64,000 nt of DNA, from contig CM032233.1 of NCBI GenBank assembly GCA_019009955.1, forward strand, positions 97,782,501-97,846,500. The letters run 5' to 3'. The notes beneath the pieces are model-generated. The model did no database searches and was not told where the DNA came from. It saw only the letters and a list, made by a program, of their open reading frames with translations. Positions 35,279-46,024 of the stretch are shown piece after piece (position 1 is the stretch's first letter; each line of letters begins with the position of its first letter). The translations under genes and the position numbers were made by a program. The stretch comes from Riptortus pedestris (Eukaryota; Arthropoda; Insecta; Hemiptera; Alydidae).

Positions 35279-35737
35279 CTAGTAAATCCCTTTGCGTTAC
35301 GGGAGTGCAGCAAAACAAATGAGATATTACATACCACTTATTAAAAGGAAATTAATTATGAACCGACCCTCCTGGCCAGGTCAAACCCAGTGAAACTTCT
35401 GCAGAACCTAATATCTTGAAAATTTCCTGGGATAATGAGGAAACCTTTCTTTGGAAAGGTAGATTAGCACGAATGCTTTATCCTTCTGCGTAATGCGTGG
35501 TACACAGGGAAACTTAATGGTGATTGGGACAGGTAGCTTGGATTAACCATAAGAACCCAAAATATTGACATACTTACAGACATACATTGAGACCAAAAAT
35601 AAAAAAATAAATAATGAAGAAATTAATCTTTCCTAGAAACCTGGTCTACAAATTTTTGTTTACTATATAAACCCTTATGGAAAATTCACCTAGATGAGCA
35701 TGTAATTGTTACTTCCAAGTATTAATTTATATTTTAC

Positions 35738-35918
35738 CGTTAACATGTTCATTAATTCTCAAATCCCAAAACACATGATGAGTATCACCCAATATTTCGT
35801 CCCCAATTATACTGAAAATGATCTTAAAACACTGGAAAATGTAATACCAAAAAAAGTAATGTTGGACTGCTAAGTCCACCGGATCAAATTGAACAACTTC
35901 GTCTTTGCCAAATTTCAT
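35738..35918 (-). CDS. Putative multi-pass receptor, exon 1 with start codon
   Basis: The ATG at 35918 opens 60 codons: MKFGKDEVVQFDPVDLAVQ, then HYFFWYYIFQCFKIIFSIIG, a likely first membrane segment, then a polar loop ending in RINEHVN. The donor is AACG/GTAAAA after 35738. A short polar N-terminus, early membrane segment and short exon are usual for insect chemoreceptors, but this rests on pattern only. An alternative is a random open frame, since the DNA is AT-rich and Phe/Ile-rich frames occur by chance. Confidence 0.4.
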
Positions 35919-36779
35919 ATAAAAACATACTATAGAAATTGTAATCCCTATTTATTTATTAGTCGAATAGATTCCGGATGGATTTTGAACCATAGTCAAT
36001 AAATGGCATTAAACCATTATTAATGATTTTATTTGAGCACCCGCAAGTTAGTAATTTCTTTACACCCAGTCATGCTGTAGAAGGCACATCAAGGCAATGT
36101 ATTTTTAAAGCTGTAGAATGAATTGCAACGGGATAATAACTTGGATAATGTAGAGTGCAGTACCATCTAGTGGCGTACACTGGCAATAGCGCAGGCAGAC
36201 AGAGAGCGCCAGCTGTTAAATGGAACCAATCCCTCCCTGACAAAATGGTAGGGAGGGGGGGTGTTTGACTATTAGTTAGGGCAAAGCAGATAAAGAGACA
36301 TCAAAATGAGGATGCTCTTAGCGGCAGAGTTGCATAGAGAGGGACTGGATAAGGAACGGCCAGCAAGGTGCAACTAAACATGCCCAAGCTTCAACGAGCT
36401 AAGTTTGTTTATATGGCTCAGAAGCTAGGAGCATACATTACAGCACTGCGTTAGTTAGCTTGCCCCTTTATTGTGATTTGTCTAGCTTCTAAGCTTGGTC
36501 TGTGTATAGGCTACACACCATCCACCATGGGAGCACATACTTCCCGGCTAAATATAGTATATAATTTTTGGAAATCTTTTGAGATAAATAAGTGGACGGG
36601 GAATAAATCTTGGTGTTTATTAATGCCAATTTGTGAGACGAATTCCTAACGTCCTAACTCCTAAAGAAAGAAGGCTAAACCAGTTTTAAAACGTTTTTTC
36701 GAATTCTTTCTGGGTAAATGTGGAAAACGAACGAATGAATTAATCGATCATTTTGAGGCTCCACTCTACTTCGCTAGAG
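35919..36779. other. No recognisable gene
   Basis: Somewhat GC-richer around 36160-36260. No frame or repeat structure could be assigned. Confidence 0.5.
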
Positions 36780-37252
36780 TTCGAATCAGTGCTAAGCTCA
36801 ATTTAGTTCAAGGAATAACTCGCTTTGGCTGGAGGATCGAGTCATAATTAAGGTCATTAGCACTTCAAAACAAGTAGAGGAAAGCCTCGACTCAAGTCCA
36901 CTCGCTCCGCCTGCCAAAGCAGGTCAATCCTCGTACTGAATTGAGCCGAGCTCTGGAAAGAACTGTTTGACTCGATAGTCAAGTTGAAAAAAGGTTGGGC
37001 AAAAATTAATGTCTATTAGAACTTCAGGCCAAGTCGAGGGGAGACTCGAGCAAGGACAACTCGATCCGCCAGCCAAAGCATGTCAATCTCCGAAATGAAT
37101 GGAGGATAACACTGAGTCGAACTGTGTTCACTTAATAGCCAAGTAGAGTCGAGTCTCAAGATGAAAGAGGCGGCCAACAACTAAAGTCTATTAGAACTTC
37201 AAGACCATACGAGACTAGCCTCGAGGCAAGTCAACTCCATGCAAGTCATTAT
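36780..37252. repeat. Degenerate tandem repeat of about 165 bp
   Basis: Two to three diverged units share GTCTATTAGAACTTCA, CGCCTGCCAAAGCA or CGCCAGCCAAAGCA, TGAACTGTGTTCAC-type words and GAGTCTCAAGAT. A further unit lies at 38650-38830, beyond the LINE insertion. Divergence between units is much higher than in the 85-bp array, so it is old. Confidence 0.6.
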
Positions 37253-38129
37253 AAGTAAGATCACATAACCTACTAAATTCTTTAAATTTCATTGGCATCC
37301 GGCTTACTCAAGACAAAAACTTAATTAAATTACACATTAGCTCAACAGTAGAAGCATACCAAAGTAAATTACTTTCTACAGACCTCTAGAAACTCCAAAT
37401 TTCAAATTATAGTCCGTTACAAAAGGTAATTTTCACAACTCCCGGTTCACCTCAGGAATTTCTAACCAATAAACTATTGGTTTGCCATTCCAAATTGAAA
37501 AAACCATTGCACAGCTAAGACCGTCAAGAAACTATTGTATAAAGTTTTCAGTGAAAAATATATACTATAATATTAACCCAAAAGAAATTTGCACGTGGTG
37601 TAATTTAAATATGAGTGAGGACATTTATCATATAATGCTTCATTGCCCTATTTACTCCCCTTTCAGAGAACAGTATTTACCATTCATCAAACAGCCAGCT
37701 GATAATTCACAACTTCATAATATTCTAAAACAACTACCGAAGTATATATTAGCATTTTTAAATATTTAAGAAATAGTTTCAAACTTCGCAGAAATAATTT
37801 CTCTTCTTCTCTTAAGTGTTTTTTTTTTATTTAGTACTGTTATACCTATGTATTAGTAAGAACAGTAACCAAGATAATGATAAGTTTAATAAAACTATTA
37901 TGTCGAGAATATAATGTTTTAATATTAGGTAAGATAATAAAATATAATGACACTTAGTGGTTTAGATTTTTCTAGAAATGTTAATGTAAATTCTAGTCAG
38001 TTATACTCAATTCTAGTTCGTAAAAATATGTATACATATATTCTAACATAGAATATCCCTTGCTATAAGGAAAATCGTTGTAAGCAATAAATAAAAATAA
38101 TAATAAAATAATAAATAAAGTAAGATCAC
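37253..38129 (+). mobile_element. 5'-truncated non-LTR retrotransposon with 12-bp target duplications
   Basis: The 12-bp sequence AAGTAAGATCAC occurs at 37253-37264 and again at 38118-38129, flanking about 853 bp. The insert ends in an AATA-rich tail (about 38085-38117). It contains the C-terminal part of an ORF2 (37482-37771) and a 3' UTR. This is a clear example of target-primed insertion with 5' truncation. It lies within the degenerate 165-bp repeat region. Confidence 0.85.
37482..37769 (+). pseudogene. ORF2 C-terminal fragment of the LINE insertion
   Basis: An open frame of about 95 codons to the TAA at 37767. It contains a zinc-finger-like motif CTWCNLNMSEDIYHIMLHC (C-x2-C-x8-H-x4-C), followed by PIYSPFREQYLP. 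C-terminal fingers of this spacing are common in Jockey- and I-type ORF2 proteins. No RT domain is present because of the 5' truncation. Confidence 0.7.
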
Positions 38130-39144
38130 TTCCCGTTCAATCCCTGTTTATTATTTAAAATAACGTGGACAAAGAAAACAAGAATTAATATCATTCGCCA
38201 TTACTACACATTATCTAACCCTTCACGTCAAAATCCTTCTCAAGTCAGCGGATGCGATTAAAGCTAAACCATCAGAATGTTACAATAATGCACTTATCAA
38301 TGGAAAATTTATCACTCTGATAAATGTTACGTAGCCATGACTTAATTTAGGTTATGAAAGTGAAGGGGGGGTTTTATTAGATTCAAGATTCATTATCTCC
38401 TCAAGAACCCAAACGTACTTAGAACTATCATATAAGTTTAAAAACGTTACGTCATTAGTCATAATATGCCAGACTAAAATTAACTTTAATGAGCATATCA
38501 TGTTTATGGATTTCTATTTGAGAAAAACTTATATAAACAAAGCTCTAAATATCTAAATAAGAAAACTAAATAACTCTAAATAAGAAAATAAAAAAAAATT
38601 GCGTTAGGTACATTTTGCAGATAAACAAATGCTGTACGAATTGCACAATCCTATTGCCATTGCGAGTTGAGCCTCAAGCAAATGAATCGGGCAACAAGGG
38701 ACCCAAAGCAAGTCAAAACTCGAGCTGAATTAGGCCAAGCTCTGAGTTGAACTGTGTCGACTTTATAGCCTAGCAGAGATGAGTCTCAAGATTTAATGGG
38801 TCAGGCAACACTTAAAAGTCGCCGAGGAACTAACCCCCTCTTTTTATGCCTCTTATTGTATTAGAGGCTTAGTCAGGCAGTCTGATTGATGATGTCATTT
38901 TTGTAGCGATATAATTTTATGGTTCATAATTCCAAGAAGAAGCCACGGACCTATTTTAATAAAATGTCATGCATGATTCATATCCGAATAGTGAAAGTCT
39001 GTTATCCAGCGGAATTTAATGATCTATCTTTGATATAATGTTGGTCTAGGATAGTAAAAATTAACTTATAGAAAAGATATCGAGCCATAGGTTCTATTGT
39101 TGGTGAACTTCTCAACTTCATTTGTTTTCCCTATGAATAGTTTG
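38130..39144. other. Old repeat remnants, no gene
   Basis: 38650-38830 carries one more unit of the degenerate 165-bp repeat (CAAGTCAAAACTCGAGCTGA, GAACTGTGTCGACTTTATAG). The rest is AT-rich without motifs. Confidence 0.5.
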
Positions 39145-39661
39145 ATTGATAGCAGTGGCGGCTCGTAGCTAAAATTAGTGGGGGTACTGCTCCAGAAAAT
39201 TTTTAGCCTTTGTTTTAAAAGCTTGTAAAAGGAAACAAACATGTATAAAAAGAAAATTTATTCAGAAACTTGATAAAATTCTAATAGAACAAAATCAAAC
39301 ATTTTTTACTTACTTTAACCTAAATTGTTACAGTTCAAGCTTAATCTATTCGGTCGGCACTGCGGGAACGACAGTGCTCTCCCTCCCTTGTGGAGCTTCC
39401 TGTGAGCGCATGGGCACAACAGTCAAACACCTCGTCGCTGGAACTGTGAATCGTACAGTTCCATACAAAGATTTTTGTATCTTTTTTTCATAAACTGGGG
39501 GATGGTTACTGCATTGAGCTTAAGGATTATATATTATACAAGTATAAAGAAAGAATTAAAGAAAAAGGCTCATTATATTAAATGTTATAGATAATATCAA
39601 GTGGAAATTGGGGGTGCTGCAGTTCCACAGTGCCTATACGCGAGCCGCCACTGATTGATAG
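39145..39661. mobile_element. hAT-type MITE with 8-bp target duplication
   Basis: The element at 39153-39653 (501 bp) has perfect 13-bp terminal inverted repeats, CAGTGGCGGCTCG at the left and CGAGCCGCCACTG at the right. It is flanked by the 8-bp direct repeat ATTGATAG (39145-39152 and 39654-39661). TIRs that start CAG and 8-bp duplications are the hAT superfamily signature. No transposase frame is present, so it is non-autonomous. The perfect duplication suggests a fairly recent insertion. Confidence 0.9.
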
Positions 39662-39835
39662 CTAATTGAGCCATTTAACCAACAAGTCACCACTCACAAT
39701 GAGAATTTAACAAATGGAATTTGTGATTTTCAAAAAATGGTTCTGGGGTAAACATCACAATTATTTTATTACACCAAGCCGAAAATCTTTATCCTTTATT
39801 TACTCTTGTACATGTGTGTGTGTGTGGGGGTGGGT

Positions 39836-39838
39836 ATA

Positions 39839-39873
<35 letters not shown>

Positions 39874-41240
39874 ATTGTAACCTCTGTACATTGATTTTTT
39901 CGTACAATACATTTTCGTTATACATGTCAAAAGACCCGATATCTGCAATTTGTATCTTTGGTGTCTGTTTGTTTGTTACCTTTTCACGCATAAACAGATG
40001 AACCGGATTTTATGAAACTTGATATGTATATTACTATTAACCCAACTTAAACTTTAGGCTATATTAATATTCTGTCAGAGGAACAGGAGTGGGTTTTATA
40101 AGGGAGGCCTGAAATTAATAATAGCGATATTTCGTTTCGTATTGCTTTTTCGAGAACTATGCACATAACAAAAGTTATTAATTTTGTTATTTAGAGTAGC
40201 TTTTGTAATATACACTTTTGTCGTATACCGAAGTATAAATGGTGTACACGCTAAAAACTATTGCACGAGTCAACAATTTTATTTGGCTCAAAAGGTTCAA
40301 CCAAACTAAACAAAACTCGGTATGTGAATTAGCACTAACTCATCCATGATAATAAGCTGTAACAGCATTTCTAGGGACGAGCAAGAGTGGGGGTTGTAAG
40401 GAAGGCCTGAAATTACAAAATAGCGATATTACGTTTCTTATTGGTTTTTCGGCAAATATGCATATGACAAAAGTTCTTTAGTTTGTTATTTAGAGTAACT
40501 TTTATTATATTACAGGATTGATATCCTAAATAAATAGCAGGTAGGCAGGACTGAGTCTAGGGAAATGTCCGGATACATCCTTTGTCTTATCTGTTCTACC
40601 GCTTCCCTGCCGACCTCATATTGGTCTATGTTTACATATTGCCTGATGCTTATACTTTTAGCAATGTAGTGTTATTCTCCGAAATGTGAATTTGTGGAAT
40701 TATCATAAATAATAATTCAAAAGGTTGAACGCTGGTGAGGTACACCCAGTTATTTCTGGTATTTATTAACTCTGCTCAGTTAATATATGATATAATTTAC
40801 TGATCACACTATGTGCCAATATGAATATACAGTTTACAATCGAGATTTACAAAAGAGTATTTTTAATAGTTGTTATGAACCACCTAACAGCTGTCACCGT
40901 TGGGCTTTGTACCGCATCAAGGGAAAGTAACTTTTATTCATACAATGTTTGGAAGACAGATTAATTTCTATGATTATAAATTATATGGTCCATTACGTTA
41001 TAAAAAAAAACTACAAGCACAAGACGGGAAATATAAAAATATTGAGGACAATAAAGCGTTACATAACAAATAATTTTATTATTGACAAATCCACATCAAG
41101 GACGTGAATAAACCCTAATCACTGGGACGGGGAAACGCCTAAATATTGTGCAAAGTAAAGCCTTTCCAAAAAAAAATACCATCATTCAGCCTCAAATGAA
41201 TTCCTGGGCGAAGCCGGGTAACTTAGCTAGTATATATATA
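39836..41240 (-). mobile_element. Family A repeat, full length, reverse orientation
   Basis: From the (TA)n tract (39836-39873) and TAATTGTAACCTCTGTACAT it runs to GCCTCAAATGAATTCCTGGG, CGAAGCCGGGTAACTTAGCT and TATATATATA (41231-41240). Internal modules with ACAAAAGTT and CACTCTTGC or GGAGTGGG occur twice. About 1.37 kb. A segment at about 40510-41100 not seen in the 22.5-kb copy may be a nested insertion. Confidence 0.75.
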
Positions 41241-41242
41241 TC

Positions 41243-42177
41243 CCATTCATCTACCGATACATAGATGACCTATACCTAACCATACCCTCCACAGAAACTA
41301 CTAATATCCTCACTCACTTCAACGCATACCACCACAAACTTCAATTTGCCATAGAAATAGAAAACAACAAAACACTACCATTTTTAGACACAATCACTCT
41401 AAGGAAACCCAATGGCACCATAGCAGTCAATTGGTGGACCAAACCACACAAAACAGACAGAAATATAGACTACTACTCACACCACCCAATAAAACAAAAA
41501 ATCAACACAGCACAAGCACTCTTACACAGAGCACTCAAATTAAGCGACCCAACGTACCACAAAGGAAACATAAAATTAGTAAAAAACATACTCAGACACA
41601 ACAATTACCCAAATAAACTTATCAACCGCATCATACACAATACAAACAAAACAGACAACCAAGCACACAGCATCACACAAAACACCAATAACATCAACCA
41701 ACACAAATTCCACTCTATCACATGTGTCAGAGGCCTATCTGAAAAAATAGCTAATGTAATGACCAGTCACAACATAAAAGTCAGCTTCATAAACAAAAAA
41801 AAACAATACACAAAGTAATATACTCAAGGCTCAAATCAAAAATACCCCCAAACAAAAAAAGTAATGTCATTTACAAGATATCATGCAAAAACTGTAACAC
41901 ATTATACATTGGAGAAACCAGCCAATACATCACCAACAGAATAACAGGCCACAAATCTGATATAAAAATAAACAAACTAAACAGTGCATTGGCCCAACAC
42001 AGCATCAACAATGACCACCACTTCAAATACAACGAAACACAAATACTAGACATAGAACCCAACAAGTCCAAAAGAATGTTTAAGGAAATGCTATACATAG
42101 CCCAACACAAAAACACATGCAACAAAAAGACAGACATTGACAAACTCAGCACCATATACTGCAACATAATACCATAA
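41243..42177 (+). pseudogene. Penelope-like RT and GIY-YIG endonuclease, frameshifted
   Basis: 41243-41800 reads PFIYRYIDDLYLTIPS (the RYxDD catalytic motif C), then TLPFLDTITLRKPNGTI and VNWWTKPHKTDRNIDYYSHH, all typical of Penelope-like RT. In the A-rich run near 41790-41803 the frame changes by one. It then continues as IHKVIYSRLKSKIPPNKKSN and YKISCKNCNTLYIGET (GIY-YIG core), TNRITGHKSDI, and ends at TAA 42175-42177. One indel is the only break in the surviving part. Truncation upstream of motif C makes RT activity impossible. Confidence 0.88.
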
Positions 42178-42292
42178 ACACACCTCAACACTATACAATA
42201 TTCATCCCCATATATATATTCACATACATAACACTCGAGCACCCCATAACACCACATTATATATAATACCCATATCATTATTATTATAAATG

Positions 42293-42313
42293 TATATATA
42301 TATATATATATAT
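42293..42313. repeat. (TA)n microsatellite in Penelope 3' region
   Basis: About 20 bp of alternating TA. Confidence 0.9.
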
Positions 42314-42912
42314 AAAACACTATAACAGCTGTAACATATTATAACATTATAACTTAATAGATCTAATACAACAAGAAGGTGGTTCTAATAAAAATATAAC
42401 TACAAAGAGCATTAATAACTGTAACATAATAGAATAATAATAGTGCAACATAAGAATAGCTTTAATATAGGCATAACAATAACTGCAGTAACACACAGGA
42501 ATGGTTGTTATAACATAATAAATATAAGAATAAAAATAGCAACATAGATGCAACATAGGAATAACTTAAATACAACACAACAATAATTACAATTTAAAAT
42601 AACTAGACAATAATTGTAATAGTGCATAGCAATAACTATTGTAAAATAATATAACTACAGTACAACAATTATAATATAGTTTAACAAACAAAGACACCAT
42701 ACTATAAATATATAAAACATACCAAAGGCATTGACCCTGCTAAGTAAACAAAACAAGGAAGGTTACTACAACCCTAGTCATAGTGCAATAACAATGTGTA
42801 ATAGTTTATAGATTATTTAGTCTTGGTAAGTAATAATAAGAAAAAACACCCTTTTACAATAATATGTAATAACAAAGTGCAATATTATAAAGTAGTACAT
42901 GTAATTTTACAG

Positions 42913-42952
42913 CCCTGAAGAAGAGAAAATAAAGATTCTCTAAATATCGGCA
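42913..42952 (+). ncRNA. Hammerhead-like ribozyme motif of the Penelope element (probably inactive)
   Basis: CCTGAAGA gives the conserved CUGANGA box. AGAGAA (42922-42927) and TTCTCT (42936-42941) form a perfect 6-bp stem II. In active hammerheads GAAA follows stem II; here the sequence is TAAA if the last stem pair is opened, so the catalytic G12 position is lost. Short hammerhead motifs are known from Penelope-like elements. Identification rests on the box, stem and position near the 3' end. Confidence 0.5.
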
Positions 42953-43043
42953 TAAACTAAGATTTATTTCACCAACATTGACCAAAACTCCGAGAAGAAT
43001 AACACACCCTATATAAATACAACCTGGTCGGAAACATCAGCAC

Positions 43044-43048
<5 letters not shown>

Positions 43049-43103
<55 letters not shown>
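43049..43103. repeat. (TA)n microsatellite between Penelope-like element and family B copy
   Basis: About 55 bp of TA. The right side continues directly into family B (AATTTTGAACGGATCTCATT). Confidence 0.95.
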
Positions 43104-43109
<6 letters not shown>

Positions 43110-43235
43110 GAACGGATCTCATTTTCGTCGTCCACTAGGTAGGATTGATGGACATTTGAAGAAATGTTTCGAAACTCACGTCATAACTATAACCTCAATA
43201 GCTGATTTCCCCTAAGGGATATCTGCCAATAATTT
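43104..43235 (-). mobile_element. Family B repeat, left end only, reverse
   Basis: From AATTTTGAACGGATCTCATT to AATAGCTGATTTCCCCTAAG and GGATATCTGCC, so it retains the hairpin end. Confidence 0.75.
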
Positions 43236-43395
43236 TGTGAGGGGATAACTGCCGTGAGTTGAGTACAAGATTTATCAATGTCTTTCCTTTGGCCTGCGGG
43301 GATAAAACTACAAAGCCATACTAACCCTTGTGAACATTGTTGTATTTTAGTAAATTGTTTTATTTCCTATTGTGATAAGTGATTTTTTTTGCAAA

Positions 43396-44437
43396 ATGCC
43401 GAGTGATTGTGCTGTAGCAACATGTTCCAACAAACCTAGGAAATCAGGCAAGTGTGTATCTTATCATCGGTTCCCGACAATTTACAAGCAGAATTGTTAG
43501 GCTATGTTCCTAATACATTGAAATTAAAAGAAGTAGCTGTGCCCCACCTAAATTTAACAGTGTCGTCCGTAAGTAAACAAACATCTACTAGCTCTACTTC
43601 TGACTCAAAAAGTGAAACATCTGGACAATGTAGGAGTAAAAAATGTGAAATACGTAAACTTGCCCTGTGTCACATAATGAGATTTCTCCCAAAAAGATGA
43701 AAAGTGATTTATCATGTAATACAGAAGAAGTTGATTGAAATGAATGTATTCTATTAAGGAATTAAGATTCTGAATATGAATCCAAATTAAAGTCCTTGCT
43801 GATGCAAGTAAAAAATTTAAAATGTAAAAACTTTAATTTGAAAAAAGAAGTTACTAGATTGCAATCTGATAATCGCCAGAAAAAAGAAGAAAAATTGCAG
43901 TGAAAGAAAAAATGGAAAGGATTTGTCATCCAATATTATCCAAAGCTAAAATTCAGTGCTTTCTAAACAAAAAAGTAAAAGGCCGTAGGACAAATGAGGA
44001 TATTGCCAAGTATAACTTTTCGATCTATTTCATAAAAAGCATATCAATACCCCAGAAATATTGGTGAACCTCTTCCAGGACTTTCAACTTTACGTCGCTG
44101 GACAAAATCATTTACTTGCAATCCAGGAATTTTAAATAATGTGATACATTTAATGGATAGTAAAGGAAAATGTTTCACTGAAAACGAACGACTCATTATC
44201 TTGTCGTTTGATGAAATGAATATAGACAGCAGACTTGTTTATGATCAGTCTGACACAAGATACTTGGCCCCATCATTAAAATGTTCAAGTTGTAATGGCA
44301 AGAAGTTTGTCTTCCGATTAGAAACAACCATGAATGTTGACTTTGACATGAATTTTGCCAAAAGTATAATCAGTGAGTTTTTTAAATGTAAGCGAACAAT
44401 CCTCAATTTTAAGGAACTATTATGTATGTATTTTTAA
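43396..44437 (+). pseudogene. P-element-like (THAP) transposase relic
   Basis: The ATG at 43396 gives MPSDCAVATCSNKPRKSG and then VSYHRFP, a THAP domain start (C-x4-C, with the conserved FP). A deletion and frame change follow. The next frame (43452-43700) carries KEVAVPHLNL, like the AVP box that closes THAP domains. After a coiled-coil-like stretch (43790-43900), 44060-44437 reads PLPGLSTLRRWTKSFTCNPG and ILSFDEMNIDSRLVYD. These match the start of the P-transposase catalytic core, with the first catalytic Asp in SFDEM. It ends at 44437, so the GTP-binding and later catalytic parts are absent. Multiple stops make it non-functional. Confidence 0.8.
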
Positions 44438-44619
44438 TGGAATATTATTTGTACATGGTTTATTTAAAGTAAAATAAATTCAGCTAAAGTAATTCGTATC
44501 ATTTACAGACATATGCCATTTTAATAATATTGTTCCACCAAATTAATCTGAAAACGGCTTATATTGATCGCATTTCAGCTGGCCCGCTCCGAATATTGGT
44601 CCCCAGTGACGTAGCAGGG

Positions 44620-44870
44620 CTGCATTCTGATTGGCTATTCGACAAATAGCCCTACCTTATATTATACATACCTTGTACATTGACAATAGCTCCCCTCCTA
44701 AGCGACGGTAGTATGAACAATGATTGATTATTTGTTACTTTTGTGCCAATCAGCTAGCCCTACTCCCCAGCCCCCTCCACCTTGGAACCCCTTCCCTTTT
44801 TGAAGATCAGTCCTAGTGCGTTGCTCGCTAGTCTCCCTACTAGCCTCTCTGTAACAGAGATATTGCTGCC
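44620..44870 (+). promoter_or_regulatory. Promoter and 5' leader of zinc-finger microprotein gene 1
   Basis: A CCAAT box (GCCAAT at 44745-44750) lies 126 bp before the ATG, and an inverted one (GATTGG) near 44630. Shared blocks with the 58-kb gene, in the same order and spacing, are GTGCCAATC, CCCTCCACCTTGGAA (44773-44787) and ctctgtaacagagatattgc (44847-44866). The conservation of these non-coding blocks between the two genes is the main evidence of function or recent duplication. Confidence 0.6.
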
Positions 44871-45047
44871 ATGACTGATCTAGATCTGTGTGCGAATTGT
44901 AGTGAAGTGATAACCCGAGAACACGCTTACCTTGATTGCCAATGGTGTCGCTCTCTTTTCCATAATGACTGCATCCAGATATACAAAATTAAGAAAAAAG
45001 TACTTCATTGGGTATGCCCAATTTGCAATAAACGAACCCCAGTGTAA
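44871..45047 (+). CDS. PHD-type zinc-finger microprotein 1 (58 residues)
   Basis: The ATG at 44871 and TAA at 45045-45047 give 58 residues. Metal ligands are C7, C10, C23, C26, H31, C34, C49 and C52, a C4HC3 arrangement (PHD/RING-like), with LCANC, DCQWC, LFHNDC and WVCPIC. It has the same length and spacing as the 61-residue protein at 57754-57939, with conserved CQWC, LFH and hydrophobic residues between them. A splice donor (CACT/GTAAGTATT) lies 10 nt after the stop, so the mRNA probably has a spliced 3' UTR. PHD fingers often bind histone tails, but no partner or function can be inferred here. PHD fingers also occur in ORF1 of some CR1-type LINEs; no LINE sequence adjoins. Confidence 0.7.
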   Translation: MTDLDLCANCSEVITREHAYLDCQWCRSLFHNDCIQIYKIKKKVLHWVCPICNKRTPV

Positions 45048-45057
45048 TTCAGGCACT
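45048..45057 (+). promoter_or_regulatory. Conserved splice donor after the microprotein stop codon
   Basis: Exon 1 ends at 45057 before GTAAGTATTAA and TTCTAATCT. The same donor and following intron words (GTAAGTATTAA, TTTTAATCT) occur in the 57.7-kb gene, also just after its stop. Confidence 0.6.
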
Positions 45058-45544
45058 GTAAGTATTAATTTCTAATCTAATTAATATGGCATACATTTTT
45101 TTTTTTTTAATTTTACCCAATCTTCATGAAATTGACTTCTAAGGTAGATTTTTTTTAGTGCATTGAACCCGTTGCCACCGAATAACTTTTAGTAAATCGA
45201 ATGGTTATTCCTATTATCTGTTTTAAAATCGTCCCACAGTCGAGTTGTACCTGTGTGCCACTTTTCTCCCAGGCAAAGAATGCATCCCAGTCTATTAATT
45301 TTCATCTTAGAGCATGTTATAGTTTAATGTAGAGTCAGTATATAACACAATTGGCCCTTGGCCACTGTATATATGTACATATGCCTGCAATAGCGTAGTA
45401 TTTTTTGATTGACCACACAGTATAAGTTCAATGAATGGAATATATAGCATTTATACTAAGAGTAATTTGGTTCAAGTCATAACAGCTTATTGTTAATATG
45501 ACATGAGTTGGAGTGACGGTTTACTGAAGGCTAACAACTAAATA

Positions 45545-45849
45545 ATGTAAATACATCGGTTAATATTCATGATAGATAAAATATGGATATGCCGACATTT
45601 ATAGACAATTTACATTTTTAATAAGATTGATTCTATACGGTTTTTCGATCCGACTTATAATCGATATTTCGAAATTTCAAAATTATTCTCCTTTAGCCCC
45701 CTCTTCCCCCAGTCCGAGTTCAGCCGTTAACTAACTTGTCCTTTAATTTCACATAAAACCCTTATACATCGAGTTTGGTAACGGTTAAACAAAAATTGCA
45801 ACCGCTAGAGCGGTAACAGACTAATACATACACAAACACACACACTAAC

Positions 45850-45899
<50 letters not shown>

Positions 45900-45955
45900 A
45901 AACGGACGGCATTTTCGTCATATACTAGGTAGGATCGATGGAGATTCATCTTATA
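45545..45955 (-). mobile_element. Family B repeat, reverse, with (TA)n
   Basis: Contains CGGTTAATATTCATGATAGA, the TTAGCCCCCTCTTCCCCC core and CGCTAGAGCGGTAACAGACT-like sequence. A (TA)n tract at 45850-45894 and AATTTTAAACGGACGGCATT follow. Confidence 0.75.
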
Positions 45956-46024
45956 ACGGGAAATTTATATTACTGCGATTTTTGTTTTGTTTTTCCATCA
46001 TAGACCAATTGCCTGCCAAAGGGA
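45956..46024 (+). repeat. Family D fragment (partial terminal-exon boundary)
   Basis: TTATATTACTGCGATTTTTG followed by CCATCATAGACCAATTGCCT and GCCAAAGG matches the intron end and exon start of the family D segments at 48.5 and 34.1 kb. It is flanked by family B on both sides. Confidence 0.55.

Larger units (their letters stand above)
41241..42970 (+). mobile_element. Penelope-like element, 5' truncated
   Basis: It contains the C-terminal part of a Penelope-type RT, a GIY-YIG endonuclease, and about 790 bp of AT-rich 3' sequence that ends in a hammerhead-like motif (42913-42952). Left and right borders are (TA)n tracts (41231-41240, 43049-43103). The RT finger/palm start is missing, and one frameshift separates RT from endonuclease. 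Confidence 0.85.

Noticed and set aside
37600..37700. Independent cellular zinc-finger gene
   Set aside because: The frame lies between 12-bp target duplications with an AATA tail, so it belongs to the LINE insertion.
41431..41616. Gln/Thr/Lys-rich 61-codon frame
   Set aside because: It is an alternative frame of the Penelope RT, whose true frame shows RYxDD and the WWTKP motif.
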